Shown here: positions 27,801 to 29,495 of the stretch, one piece after another
Numbering within the stretch: the stretch's first letter is position 1
How the letters are laid out: each line of letters starts with the position of its first letter
Assembly: GCA_016712985.1 (NCBI GenBank)
Contig: JADJQA010000007.1
Span: 62,001-126,000 of the forward strand
Direction of reading: 5' to 3'
Origin: Sulfuritalea sp.
GTDB taxonomy: Bacteria; Pseudomonadota; Gammaproteobacteria; Burkholderiales; Rhodocyclaceae
DNA length: 64,000 bases
Notes under the pieces: generated by a model
Seen by the model: the letters and a program-made list of their open reading frames with translations, nothing else
Told to the model about the DNA's origin: nothing
Databases searched by the model: none
Position numbers and translations under genes: made by a program

Positions 27801-28492
27801 GCAACTGGGTGGCCGTCGGCGGAGTAGCAATCAGACCCTCGTCGCTACTGCCGACTAGCGAAAAATCATTCTGGGATTCCGGGTTTTTGTGCGACGCAAC
27901 AATCGCTGCGGCCTGCTCAGACTGACTGGCCTGCGGAGCCCCCGAATCCGGATCTCCGGGCGAAGCAACCAGCGATTCCATGTCGCTGGCGAGGGCCGAT
28001 TTCGGCTCATCCAATTTTTCGCGATCGGTTGCGTCGCTTGAAGAGCGTGAACTGGCTAACCAGCTTCCGGACCATGCCACGCTGGGATTGGGACTGCTCC
28101 CAGCGCCTGGCCTCACTGCTGCCAGCTACCAAACTGGACTCTGCGCTCGCCTCGGCGTCGAGTTGCTCGACGATAGCGGTAACCCCGACGCTGGCCCCTT
28201 TTGCTTCCGCGTCGAGGAGCGCTTGATAGGCGACGGCAGCAACCATTGAGTCGCCGGAAAGGAGAACGCGCGGCTCCAGCGCTTCGAGGCGAAATTTTCC
28301 GTGCGCGTGCAAGTTCCCCTCTGCAGGCACGCTCGACTCAGAGCCGGCCTCAGGCAACGGTGATCGTGAGAGGTTCTTCAACCAACGCAGCAAAAAGACC
28401 TTCCTCTTACCTTGCACGTGAACGTGCGAACGTGCGAACGTGCACTCAGAAATTGAGCCACTTTCGGAACAGGCGCAAAGATACCTGTTCAT
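1..28492 (-). CDS. Giant LEPR-XLL repetitive surface/secreted protein (whole locus, frame-broken, open at left edge)
   Basis: All long minus-strand frames from 28492 to the left edge continue one another in protein content, so I read them as one gene of more than 9,400 codons still open at base 1. Order from the N-terminus: LEPR-XLL motif (residues 72-78), metzincin-like domain, beta-helix-like segments, BNR propeller blades interrupted by Gly/Thr-rich repeats, calcium-toxin-like segment, at least three repeat families, and an EF-hand-like loop. LEPR-XLL proteins are known as very large repetitive proteins of Gram-negative bacteria, presumed exported; the role of the motif is not established to my knowledge. 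Frame breaks lie near 28017, 24310, 21910, 18446, 16340-16373, 15859, 11864, 9524, 7675, 1681 and 810. At most sites adding or removing one base restores a conserved protein sequence. That one gene spans the region is well supported; its function is not. Confidence 0.85.
700..1691 (-). CDS. Giant protein fragment 11: segment with EF-hand/dockerin-like loop
   Basis: The in-register part begins at AYEDKDGLWQGETTVPGIPVF and contains two Ig-like segments (FSFELVDPTAEVTSPFSDN, GTVYIDLVYRATPGAG). Near bases 985-1020 it encodes VNNDGTVDDKDWY, whose spacing of Asp/Asn residues matches an EF-hand or dockerin calcium loop. Meaningful sequence ends at VAELDDLGLRS near 810. Inserting one base gives LGLAKPREFYVEGPTIKL, joining the last visible fragment; the remaining codons down to the TAA near 700 are out of register. 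The same frame is open upstream to 2445 but is out of register there. Confidence 0.72.
1614..7598 (-). CDS. Giant protein fragment 10: long beta-rich repeat region
   Basis: At 1,994 residues this is the longest uninterrupted piece. It holds several divergent modules with the pattern FALALFKP, YYAISATGGAEVVGIDSITIRAD, LGVEINGG and VYVSGAFEF. A middle region has paired beta-rich domains (VFLKMTGRTIAASGDVTIGLDF, SLSISGSLAIEINTT), followed by two Ig-like segments (YIDLTFFSPTGTAIDASSID). A bacterial-adhesin-like end contains GGIIKLDANAAVIDSF and IIKLDANA-type strands. No signal peptide or enzymatic motif is visible. Sense ends at KEVFAPAG near 1681; the CCCC run at 1680-1683 (GGGG on the coding strand) lacks one base relative to the expected PAGAYEDKDGLWQG. 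Confidence 0.77.
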   Translation of the reverse strand: MGFVLRNLDFALALFKPVNTTADKSSYYAISATGGAEVVGIDSITIRADVLGVEINGGKDNAGVAQALDLKSSPSFAATQGVVVQTGIDPDGVGDLVAPLITLGSTGNVLKAFGKVTLAIDNFVYVSGAFEFVKSADPLTVVLSNGTSKRVNVLTVGAGAVNAFVGTGNPDSNSDGLFDSHDNPAANGAIGLSITNLEFGLALFKPLATADTSSYYALQARAKQIGLVGVPGVILHADNLEVAINGASAPSTGGSTQTGPPAPVINFVTSFGSTGFKVGTGKDNTGTDNPPVFLKMTGRTIAASGDVTIGLDFDTDGVEEITLSSFISFEQSFRPNGSSVIKIALTNLSFVLGDPADPIFRIGGDAANPIKGYFLITQQGMAARIDLPNYSTTISGSGASLSISGSLAIEINTTNAAVDETFVTGADAITGERVTERIEMQKGPFLRLSGSLFLGVTFADSAVSAPFILAGNFAFEQLTLIDPNPGDNIPAPKAVRIAASDVRVEVLGVKLSNGQGGFIFAPEGIAGNLRVTVDAGSADPGVPTLGGDVLLQINTTGRAVNQTISVGTTTVAIKFTAAEGKVVRFSILNATVSIPPFFELKGDFTIQNEGDMTLYGARNVEIFLGSIPTGQSLRDSDGVLNPDAVGLLVTHATVGVVKWASAPGAAARYAVYAYGEASLVGLDGLTVSGSVTVRLNSSGQALDKTIPLLEDPLAAVPVAQNGKDDDADGLIDEVGEQAAIRVKFNTAAKVEEFSTGFNEAGEIDPATALTISAAGIFTVSGAVSFTRTPTGRINVDMPQASVKIAIPNDSGGLQEAFGISGAARFHFGGPGEDRFKLEDMRVTGYSIFGQGATIAAPASSLRAPTADLANPTTTSIVSINDLTYLAVTYQDPNRVGINDASITDSTAEFLVSVTRSDGTSIAGLTVNNAGVLKSLDSTNDRTFLYPILMTEDFKTAVQNAGANGVTVSVTFVDATWSDLRGANGAAEVERFTLYTPAPSAAAPSAKPYAALASPANGAVASLSTLNAQRYIDLTFFSPTGTAIDASSIDGNELKISGAGAANLARNADGTVIATVLNVSGNTYRYLLTTRTGVDPKDTFVAGDIGVQVVAGSWRVGSGDTAVAAGRSDEVFTISASLQTAAAGSNAISLGPLSLQGPSVTLAKTQFNEGKLVLTVAIGVDVASLSFGGGTGQSSSGITARLTGLLGTFDISVDVTKALAAITGGGNLLEAFSVPGKFGVQIAGLNIEIPNALKVTASGIIFNWDPNYNPADNGGARQRLLVVQQASITFPSFGITGQINPNNGPGLVVYIDGFDIGEAQLIYKPGATGPNAMTQTSGATGKVGISGILEFDDLRVGVTNFKVTFGQSVDFDGTIFFASGGARFLPGKPVSATISDRLSGEPDIAPGVPNTEAIRLGLEFEDGKVKGFLFRADTMRITLGSFVTLTATDLMINTSAAASEELVSFRSVGAEVTIGSLVLGGEGRNFAFLCDGSFVTKAGFGVFLSIGAADGASFKWPSWLPIRITEIGITWRDIQDDPADFVLTLSAAVTGLQGMAGLEFSGAIEGVKIDVGLLLQGKFPIIDIASIGVSLKGKMFGGEITAGLIGGIIKLDANAAVIDSFDSTTPVVDRVFFVGVEGGFKMAGVGGFTIKFAVSELGPLGVFISASVPGGILLEPNTGLAINDFSAGVEFFKTLPSIDKPEELRGPDFQLPTALSADEWLAGVKAQVVKQYRAIQADPSKNGFTAAFTSPMLITGGAKLFTIYASKETFNGEIILRISTDGKILIIGKLNFAADNLSITGRLYADLSKIAAGEATVLFLADIPDQVQLLTIDGRFKMGFRNPNTGEEATFTVVDPKTGKPYVRLIGPSEGGVVGTGVLNGRGYLVVEVPVGPTGAVLNADSVTDLAPEFKLDAGSNAHNVQLDSAQAPMLVEGKFWYWVTGDADATGNVGIIWLKEAWSYTDADGKEVFAPAGPTRTRTASGRARPPSPVFRFS
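7667..9523 (-). CDS. Giant protein fragment 9: fifth 188-residue module and further repeats
   Basis: It opens with the fifth copy of the 188-residue module (ALNVLDGVLVAKGDFTLALGQVRSAALPSG), then passes into modules with YALAVGKFEFDQRSG, LSDLQFFVGLGATF, TDDTLGFSVAGASLDLV and FVYLSGSIALQRKEMF. Similar segments (VSGAFEF, LSGQFAF, INIFxG-like FVGVGG) recur through fragment 10. The end, DNKHADPAAW followed by TAG near 7667, is out of register; the continuing sense (GGDGIIDEYDTPAADGAMGFVLRNL) is in another frame, and the shift lies somewhere between about 7660 and 7690. Confidence 0.75.
   Translation of the reverse strand: MALNVLDGVLVAKGDFTLALGQVRSAALPSGANAEADAMTLTLDNVGVFVGAGGGLTDVGSDGDYSNDTVQNGALGFGATVGKLTLVSIKDRGASAALKTDDRSYLGVALKGFAGNLVGVEDLLEFRAYDVDALINKSAHGDGVTPVTKLNWSAFTSTGLDLSAAKTALNGTSLGNLTALIDLRASGTVALDILGYALAVGKFEFDQRSGINGSDGAITLTNASAQRLSLSDLQFFVGLGATFVEDANHKVTGISTDDTLGFSVAGASLDLVIVKEGAGTRKWMGLAANVGAMEVHGLSSNFDLQVLDLALRFNGKAADASKLDWSALAGLSGDPLGILATDLSGIVRATDVSITGSVWVNIDNFVYLSGSIALQRKEMFVKTVGATSTTKMSVLTLGASNLRVFAGVGDADSDDDRVVDNDTLLAQNAVGVLLAIDNLAIVLAKPVVALGAPVSSKSYFALSGSGSGSLIGVDGVELSGRVAVSINQGKEKLNNVTSNVAAIDFAASATANPEAFGDPSGLKAVTGPSADQFVIVDFSESNLLKVSGYVSISIADFLHLSGQFAFSQSGTPQTVKIAGSTATKQVNVMTIGASDVNAFVGVGGPYFQDNKHADPAAW
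9060..11790 (-). repeat. Five tandem modules of about 188 residues (about 564 bp)
   Basis: Module starts (VALNVLDG or equivalent) fall near 11790, 11235, 10655, 10088 and 9523, giving a period of about 560-580 bases. Units three and four differ at few positions even at the DNA level, whereas the first and last are more divergent. That gradient is the usual result of recent internal duplication by unequal recombination. Such blocks are also prone to assembly collapse, so the true copy number could be higher. Confidence 0.8.
9514..11835 (-). CDS. Giant protein fragment 8: tandem 188-residue modules
   Basis: It has four successive modules of about 188 residues, each running VALNVLDGVLVAKGDF, LGQVKSAALPSG, ADAMTLSLSNVGVFVGVGG, GTLGFGATVGKLTLVSIKDRG, DRTYLGVALDDFAGDLVGLDD, FHAYGVDAVLNKAAHGDG, KLDWSTF and GTSLGALTAGVDLAVDG. 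The module nearest the N-terminus is the most divergent, and the third and fourth are nearly identical. The frame ends at VDGGWR near 9524; adding one G to the GGG run gives VDGGVALNVLDG, the start of the fifth module in the next fragment. Confidence 0.78.
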   Translation of the reverse strand: MVAMDFSSVADVTRVSGTVALNAFSGVLVARGGFELELGQVSTAAPSNGVSFTNASAVSITLNNAGLFVGTGGSLSGTTSAATVVNGSLGFGATVAKLTVVSIKDRGANATDKADDRSYLGVALDDFAGDLLGLDDLLVFHAYGVDGLINKIGHGSAVTSTSKLDWSTLATTGMDLSAEKTAFNATSLGNLTAGVDLAVKGGVALNVLDGVLVAKGGFQIGLGQVKSANLPSGASKDADAMTLTLTNVGVFVGVGGRLLDHGGVLPATPNDYGDDTVGNGTLGFGATVGKLTLISIKDRGADAAIATDDRTYLGVALDDFAGDLVGLDDMLAFHAYGVDALLNKSAHGNGVTLVPKLDWSTFSSNGLDLSAAKAALNATSLGGLTASVDLAVDGAVALNVLNGVLVAKGDFAIALGQVKSAALPSGDQQDADAMTLSLSNVGVFVGVGGTLNANGTPSDYSNDTVGNGTLGFGATVGKLTLVSIKDRGANAALKTDDRSYLGVALDDFAGDLAGLDDVLAFHAYGVDAVLNKAAHGDGVTPVGKLDWSTFSNGGLDLSAAKAALNGTSLGALTTGVDLAVDGAVALNVLDGVLVAKGDFTIALGQVKSAALPSGANAEADAMTLSLSNVGVFVGVGGTLNANGTPNDYSNDTVGNGTLGFGATVGKLTLVSIKDRGASTALKTDDRTYLGVALDDFAGDLVGLDDLLVFHAYGVDAVLNKAAHGDGVTTVAKLDWSTFTNTGLDLGAAKAVLNGTSLGALTAGVDLAVDGGWR
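11799..15861 (-). CDS. Giant protein fragment 7: calcium-toxin-like segment and repeated VNRSGKTL modules
   Basis: The frame starts with SVLTINGDASDNVITIARD and GLAGNDTLEVDG, a sequence type shared with haemolysin-type and LEPR-XLL proteins. It then has a large beta-rich middle (LDLDLVFGLDLSELVATG). From about 13560 come four to five degenerate modules of about 130 residues, each containing a GxKFTDGSLGVVVLS-like piece, YAVKGSLGAALLVGVDDI and VEVNRSGKTLAGV. An upstream continuation of this frame to 16355 is out of register and is excluded. The sense ends near 11864, where one missing base separates GKTLAGV from VSTGPGAPVVAMDFSS in the next frame; the parallel module reads VVVSTGPPGAPQVDMSF. 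Confidence 0.75.
15722..16336 (-). CDS. Giant protein fragment 6: short segment after the propeller
   Basis: The meaningful part runs from TDVLLVGSIDGVFRSLNPLG to PAYREFGLN (about 155 residues) and resembles a cadherin/calcium-toxin style linker (YWRVKVASAEVASAGAHNDLIFTAHGNG). Near 15859 a single missing base moves the sense to the longer frame (SPNAPVTSVSYTPEITAGGEKFGD), and the last 45 residues here are out-of-frame translation rich in Arg and Ser. It is listed separately only because gene callers will split it. Confidence 0.65.
   Translation of the reverse strand: MTDVLLVGSIDGVFRSLNPLGNPADSDADYWRVKVASAEVASAGAHNDLIFTAHGNGEAAAFTGAHVQFVVTNGVVQGAETLQALAGDPKNLVFQIHADTTALDIIKALNRSPDHLKLYSATLKAYDTGIVNSGAGKVANADVTLTAAPVKPAYREFGLNLPTRRSPRFPTRLKLLPGARSSATCWRWASAGAAPSRSTRRPGT
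16333..18387 (-). CDS. Giant protein fragment 5: BNR/sialidase-like propeller blades
   Basis: The first residues (VSWGVASVAVSNAGSGFTG) finish the last Gly/Thr-rich unit. The remainder looks like the end of a propeller, with FSIAADPVNPGFIYVGGSL, ILLDSSGTIFYQSDDGGIFRL, AYAVDDKHVYATIDGGKNWTDI and QIWWRGPAGGAF, interspersed with alpha/beta segments of the type also seen in fragment 4 (SMDDVATAIEKAINDKWKAKL). Since blades occur on both sides of the long repeats (fragments 2-5), the repeats appear to be inserted in propeller loops. The frame ends at 16333; the correct continuation is in another frame through two close shifts near 16372 and 16342. Confidence 0.72.
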   Translation of the reverse strand: MLVSWGVASVAVSNAGSGFTGIAQIGFAAAGVTIGRDGDNKSKQLALINAENTTVADWKALGATRSFSIAIAGQGTLDATPNLTLVTSMDDVATAIEKAINDKWKAKLAVASDVVKVSFDANRLQFRIQVVNVDRTIDAIGHPATGQSLFQAGAALLQGSIVQVKSLNILQKNQGVKHFSIAADPVNPGFIYVGGSLQPTYGATSAVGATDWVARIFYINTAAGQLAEEQIQVVGNRANGTAPHADSRAILLDSSGTIFYQSDDGGIFRLFDRAAATRKWVSVNGNLALSETSSLAYDALNDILFNGAQDVGNQIQTASDSGIWKTFSKGDGNAQGVGILRNAAGEPVFVLRYLLGNTIDTLQVQVVDLNNNVLRMTKQKFKSDASAATNSALLEEETEGFVGALPLAVNAIDPNKIFISGAKRTYESFDRGMTVDYVHADMATALAYGGWKRDGASAENVAYAAFNDQIWWRGPAGGAFTQATGQPVGATTITNIVMDRSNWEVAYAVDDKHVYATIDGGKNWTDITPAATGNASLPVDGLQSLELAKILQKTGGLTDAGIADIRIDLRDGTSIPVNLASVTTYLQLKTAIETATNKVTVSTAAGKIVLTGANGGVLARVVALNNSLAARDLKLLADQATIAANGSTITGGVISSGAIGDATLLSSLNVLARQDRRRARRLAA
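18338..21904 (-). CDS. Giant protein fragment 4: propeller blade plus about three tandem Gly/Thr-rich repeats
   Basis: It begins with NATMNDVVAVFQAALNTVLPG, continues with a blade loop (GGIFKSVDRGAIWTPVANTD), two segments with similar SMADVAKRIEAALN/SMTGVASAIQAALN helices, and then three tandem units of about 175 residues between roughly 20260 and 18350. Each unit has the order GxGYxPGDxITLAGGT, VTVxxVKLV, GTGYAAGDILTLVGGT, VKVLTVNGTGVIQ, TFTLNWGVDAVTV. The in-frame sense ends at TTAGAYRA near 18450. Inserting one base there restores ALPADPSSQGATNGTG, matching the equivalent place in the other units. No catalytic motif is visible; an extended beta-rich stalk or adhesive region is my inference. 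Confidence 0.75.
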   Translation of the reverse strand: MNATMNDVVAVFQAALNTVLPGGLVVEYNDPWFIIKNNDGTPRTIGKLEDPDGGAAVSVLRSNTGGIFKSVDRGAIWTPVANTDAGFMDRLRKAGRVALAVQGADTATPIIYVATIIGDKLNGLYRIDQPGDAVRFVMESPVSVETNSLTVVSVKASSAKPSEWSALGNAKEFVVLVNGSGAFVKPDFTGVGSMADVAKRIEAALNAATEIGTGMISVAWVQNGVQPNGEFRFFSNTGLGISVDSRVNAGQPLFLDQNAPGAHFNTEAFQFGAAARDAVTNPIGLVHGNVPDATIEAGATDPLVWRSFAATRSFSISLDFVSRDITPDFSTVGSMTGVASAIQAALNDAVSGFGAGATTVVWNESTRRFEIRHANRTSGVQDIGAPKGAGLVSLIAAGTAGFDGGSGGTGATASAVATLKALTATVRDAGRGYTPGDVITVADGTGASTQAAQLTVQGVKAVQVTLVNAGQGYRTGDVLELTGGTFTTPVRIRVESTTRFSSGVSDGFTVMVDGAYTVLPGNSTQVATTVASRGPGANLLNNDRTGAVFAVVWGVESAVVSTPGIYTRTPANSAAASAPPATPGAVAATFDLTWGVKELTVSAPGSGFTAPPAITFTGGGGTGAIAQTSLTAGSATVGAPGMGYAPGDTITLAGGTASTAAIVTVNTVKLVSVATLQNAGTGYAAGDILTLVGGTASSAGATARVKVLTVNGTGVIQTYAVESAGSYTARPAGTVGVTGGSGANAAFTLNWGANTVTVATAGSYSAVPANFASQQASSGGGTGATVWLQWGVHATVTVRAAGSGYATAPTVAIAPAEVNWASAAASMKAVSAGVAVPGTGYVIGNTITLTGGTSTTATILTVSALRVVGVPAIVGAGAGYSANQILTLSGGTLAAGGAKATIKVLTVNGSGAIQTLALESAGNYSAIPAGAVAVEEAGGATFTLTWGVDAVTVTTAGSYTVLPTVPIAQGATNGTGAGASFGVNWGVDAVALDAAGRGFTTIPAVAVLGGGGSGVVATATVKAIAAEVGSPGTGYVLGNTITLAGGTFSQAAVFTVSAVRVVGTPTISSGGTGGYTANQILTLSGGTLAAGGVKATIKVLTVNGTGVIQTIELLDGGAYSALPTGGVEQAGGATFTFAWGVSAVTATTAGAYRAACGSLVSGCDQWHGQRRDLAGELGGGERGGEQRG
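18350..24500 (-). repeat. Gly/Thr-rich repeats of about 175 residues in two blocks inside a propeller
   Basis: Two blocks (about 24500-22880 and 20260-18350) contain the same unit of about 520-540 bases. Its landmarks are GTGYxxGNTITLAGGT, VVTVxAVKVVG, GTGYxANDILTLSGGTLA, IKVLTVNGTGxIQ, AGNYSAxP and TFTLTWGVDAVTV. Propeller-like sequence lies before, between and after the two blocks. The units differ enough in DNA sequence to be old, apart from one junction near 24310 where the middle of a unit is missing. Confidence 0.7.
21901..24313 (-). CDS. Giant protein fragment 3: Gly/Thr-rich repeats and propeller blades
   Basis: The frame opens in the middle of a repeat (GVNTVAVTTAGTYTALP) and carries more than two units of the Gly/Thr-rich repeat, whose recurrent pieces are PGTGYAPGN, TLAGGT, DILTLSGGTLA, IKVLTVNGTG and TFTLTWGVDAV. 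From about 22880 it changes to an FN3-like stretch and then propeller blades with typical BNR loops (ILKTTDGGATFALLGE, LMLSKDGGATWERISG). Protein sense ends at INPQFANIP near 21911, where one extra base in a GGG run shifts the frame; dropping it gives ANIPAVNATMNDVV. The same frame stays open to 21075, but that part is out of register. Confidence 0.75.
23821..28116 (-). CDS. Giant protein fragment 2: metzincin-like domain, beta-helix segments, first propeller blade
   Basis: After an acidic, Ser-rich linker, bases 27540-27130 encode a matrixin/metzincin-like segment. It has DATGHGWFVDATPAD followed by HEIGHVLGFDHD at 27190-27225, the HExxHxxGxxH pattern in which three histidines bind zinc, and a possible Met-turn (VIMG). 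Next come beta-strand-rich repeats of filamentous-haemagglutinin style (ITITTTGSGTVTLDG type). Around 24940-25060 lies a BNR/sialidase-like blade (AIAVDPNDPKVVYVAS, NGGVWKTS). From about 24500 the Gly/Thr-rich GTGYAVGN repeats begin. Meaningful sequence stops at GTGYAVGDI near 24310, and the rest of this frame is out-of-frame translation. Whether the protease-like site is active is unknown. Confidence 0.75.
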   Translation of the reverse strand: MRPGAGSSPNPSVAWSGSWLASSRSSSDATDREKLDEPKSALASDMESLVASPGDPDSGAPQASQSEQAAAIVASHKNPESQNDFSLVGSSDEGLIATPPTATQLPRGPPGNGQISSSLVAEESINNNALSPSDSPLLDDGGLFAFPEVPFSEPTGDALPRAPPAPDALIADKTEYLRSESSLAATAQNSASRLTDQALAPVLEHALRIWETAGIDGTLAGRFANLQFRIADLPEAILGETVGNQITIDPDATGHGWFVDATPADSAEFGIALANQTLLADAGSDAFGRIDLLTALVHEIGHVLGFDHDAGLVIMGASLAAGQRVNLASTLQSQDGTLPVAGALIRTGNTLVADDGIDTDPITFTIVNHGGDAGIPDVLVSGSGSADGTYDDIATIIGRVFARDSVVLDINADATWRLTGPDAGILTVAAFSAINFVRVENLTGAAGSRDSFIFEAGGSISGQVDGRTGTVVIGGDADGDSTPSQSGQVPAGGVIQVGDGNSAERVEIGDAGTTTILNQSLVIFNPAPGGEVFVRGNIVAAGNAGLTILGSGHTTTIGPGTTVTTVLPGTVTPTPTATDQAGTTTITVAGDLTINDAVVLGGNAAITATAGNVRITNPGTINGSVADQSSLTITTTGSGTVTLDGAIGANVALKDLIINAAGDVVITGAVKLAGRLAITSGTGKVTLNGAVSATGSILLQASGADGTITLNQAVQSSNANISVLGGKDVLQGAAGNISTGGTSTIDVEATAGSITMAGGSLAQTTGGNIRYKAGQNVVIAQLDARKAGDRAATTIADQANWGKVNVIATSGSMTDAAATANVFGSAARLRAGIGVGSADSSIALEVITVSAAAGSGGINLNDATDVAVDVVNQVAFNRVQANGTISTIQEGADQSDLATTSNGNIALRTTDGGIVINDGTAPADSIGISANGSGTVTLQAKGANQSITLNTRVKSGTGSITVQAPLMVMNPSDLVTSGTISILTGASVFDVNLSGAVEWISQGPIQTTGGQIQGMDEQGKPVSGAIQAIAVDPNDPKVVYVASVNGGVWKTSNINATKLVEFNDPSKASGPDVSGVLYSVSDAFAFTAALDATPGNDGSGKFDPIPAAAVTAGGGPAAKASATLGSVVNKNMLVFTAAVNGAEFNGVSITLVDILAAAGGEIAHYDVASKTLVVFIKKGASTANQIMDAVNKAGELTNGNAGSGATASAIMKAVSATTSDAGSGYAVGNTLTLAGGTFTQATVVTVEAVKVVGVASIANAGTGYAVGDIRRQHRCGDDCRHLHGVARQSGRAGFDQRIRYGRDLRASLGRAFHYRHRRGSRLRPGSDRRVFGRWRLGLCRNRNAYGGRGHQRGSYIVRVGLSLDPGYRLLRAGRQRRDGDGDEPESRLGVCHGAWNRVCAGQCDHCPGGHPDDRGGADCGNGPGACCAANR
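28007..28492 (-). CDS. Giant protein fragment 1: N-terminus with LEPR-XLL motif
   Basis: This frame encodes 161 residues with the signature LEALEPRVLLSGD at residues 69-81, preceded by a basic stretch (KRKVFLLRWLKNLSRS). It ends at a TGA just after RSRKIG. Removing one A from the AAAAA run (28015-28019) gives RSRKLDEP and joins the next fragment, so the stop is very probably not real. The ATG at 28492 places a 3x8-bp tandem repeat inside the coding region. An alternative TTG at 28393 has AGAGGAAGG just upstream and would put the repeat in the leader. I cannot choose between the two starts from sequence alone. Confidence 0.75.
   Translation of the reverse strand: MNRYLCACSESGSISECTFARSHVHVQGKRKVFLLRWLKNLSRSPLPEAGSESSVPAEGNLHAHGKFRLEALEPRVLLSGDSMVAAVAYQALLDAEAKGASVGVTAIVEQLDAEASAESSLVAGSSEARRWEQSQSQRGMVRKLVSQFTLFKRRNRSRKIG
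28420..28443. repeat. Three tandem 8-bp repeats (GAACGTGC)
   Basis: GAACGTGC is repeated three times without interruption near the 5' end of the giant gene. Read from the ATG at 28492 it falls at about codons 17-24. Because the unit is not a multiple of three, a change in copy number would change the reading frame of everything downstream from that start. Confidence 0.85.
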
Positions 28493-29161
28493 TCTCGTCG
28501 ATGCAATACGCAGTCGTGCAACATGGAAACCGCTCCGTCAGTGATGCGTGAGATCAGGTTTCTATCTCAACAAGATGAATAAAAAGAGGAAATCTCGCCA
28601 AAGTAAGAAGCATGCATGCTTTCCCTTGTTTGAAGCAAAGAAAATATTTTTTTGACGCCCGTGCGTCCCAGCCCCGGCAAGCGTCAACCTGGCATGGCCA
28701 CGATCGCTTGTTATTCTGCCAACTGCTGTGGCAGCAAGGCGATGCATGGACTTTGGCGACGCTGGATCAGGGGCCTTTGCGTCCTGCGGTAGCTGCCCAA
28801 AATCGACTCACTATCCACCATGTGATCGCTAGCGCCATCACTGGAGGAGGCCAGGATAGCCATATCCGCCAGTAGCTACTGACGCCAAGACCTTCGGAGC
28901 CTGCCTTCTTCGCGTCCAGGACAAAATGTCGTCGGCTGGGCAGGCACTGTCACGCGACCAAGCCATCGAACGCAGTGCCGAAAGGGGCCGCAATGCGCGC
29001 CCGGCGAGCCGCCCAGTGGAAATTACAACAGTCGCGATTGTCCCGGCGTCGCGAGGCGCGACAAAGCTCGCAGCGCGAGCGATGCCAGGAACTCAGTTAC
29101 CGCTGGGTCTTTCAACATCCCCGAAGCGGGCCTGAGTCCTCGGATCTTCAGAAGCAAATTC
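28493..29161. other. Intergenic region without recognisable gene
   Basis: These 670 bases separate the giant gene from the tRNA cluster. I see no convincing coding region on either strand: the short open frames here have no recognisable motif or good start site. The part 28560-28660 is distinctly AT-rich compared with the surroundings and lies upstream of the giant gene, so it is a plausible place for its promoter, but I cannot identify boxes with confidence. Confidence 0.5.
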
Positions 29162-29235
29162 TGGAGGCGCGACCCGGAATCGAACCGAGGTACACGGCTT
29201 TGCAGGCCGCTGCATAACCACTCTGCCATCGCGCC
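29162..29235 (-). tRNA. cysT: tRNA-Cys (anticodon GCA)
   Basis: The minus strand folds as a standard cloverleaf. The acceptor stem is GGCGCGA paired with TCGCGCC, the anticodon loop is CTGCAAA, and the T-loop is GGTTCGATTCC. The discriminator is U, as usual for cysteine, followed by an encoded CCA. It is the last gene of the conserved order uvrC-pgsA-tRNA-Gly-tRNA-Cys. The tRNA-Leu that follows in Escherichia coli is not seen here. Confidence 0.95.
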
Positions 29236-29345
29236 AGGGTCGAAAGACCATGACTGGAACCGGTCACCGGCATACCGTCGCCGCCAAGGCGCCGGAGCGA
29301 CATCGCCGGGATAACGTCCCTGACGCGACGCCAGGGACATAACAT

Positions 29346-29373
29346 AAAAGGGAAAGCGCCGAAACGCTTTCCC
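29346..29373 (-). terminator. Intrinsic terminator between tRNA-Gly and tRNA-Cys
   Basis: On the minus strand a perfect 9-bp stem, GGGAAAGCG and CGCTTTCCC with a six-base loop, is followed by TTTT. It lies 10 bases after the CCA end of tRNA-Gly and about 110 bases before tRNA-Cys. It could end the pgsA-tRNA-Gly transcript, in which case tRNA-Cys needs readthrough or its own promoter. Confidence 0.65.
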
Positions 29374-29382
29374 CTGGAATTC

Positions 29383-29458
29383 TGGAGCGGCAGAAGAGTC
29401 TCGAACTCTCGACCTCAACCTTGGCAAGGTTGCGCTCTACCAACTGAGCTACTGCCGC
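29383..29458 (-). tRNA. glyW: tRNA-Gly (anticodon GCC)
   Basis: The cloverleaf on the minus strand has acceptor stem GCGGCAG with CTGCCGC, anticodon loop TTGCCAA, T-loop AGTTCGAGACT, U as discriminator and an encoded CCA. It follows pgsA by about 40 bases in the same orientation, the arrangement known from E. coli (uvrC-pgsA-glyW-cysT). Confidence 0.95.
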
Positions 29459-29495
29459 AGAACAGGCGCGCATTATAACGGTCGCATTCGCCGTG

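Noticed and set aside
28007..28116. Programmed frameshift in the giant gene
   Set aside because: The A5 run could be slippery, but there are many such breaks with both signs, and normal metabolic genes show the same kind. Indel error is simpler.
29050..29161. tRNA-Leu after tRNA-Cys as in E. coli
   Set aside because: No cloverleaf can be formed downstream of tRNA-Cys.
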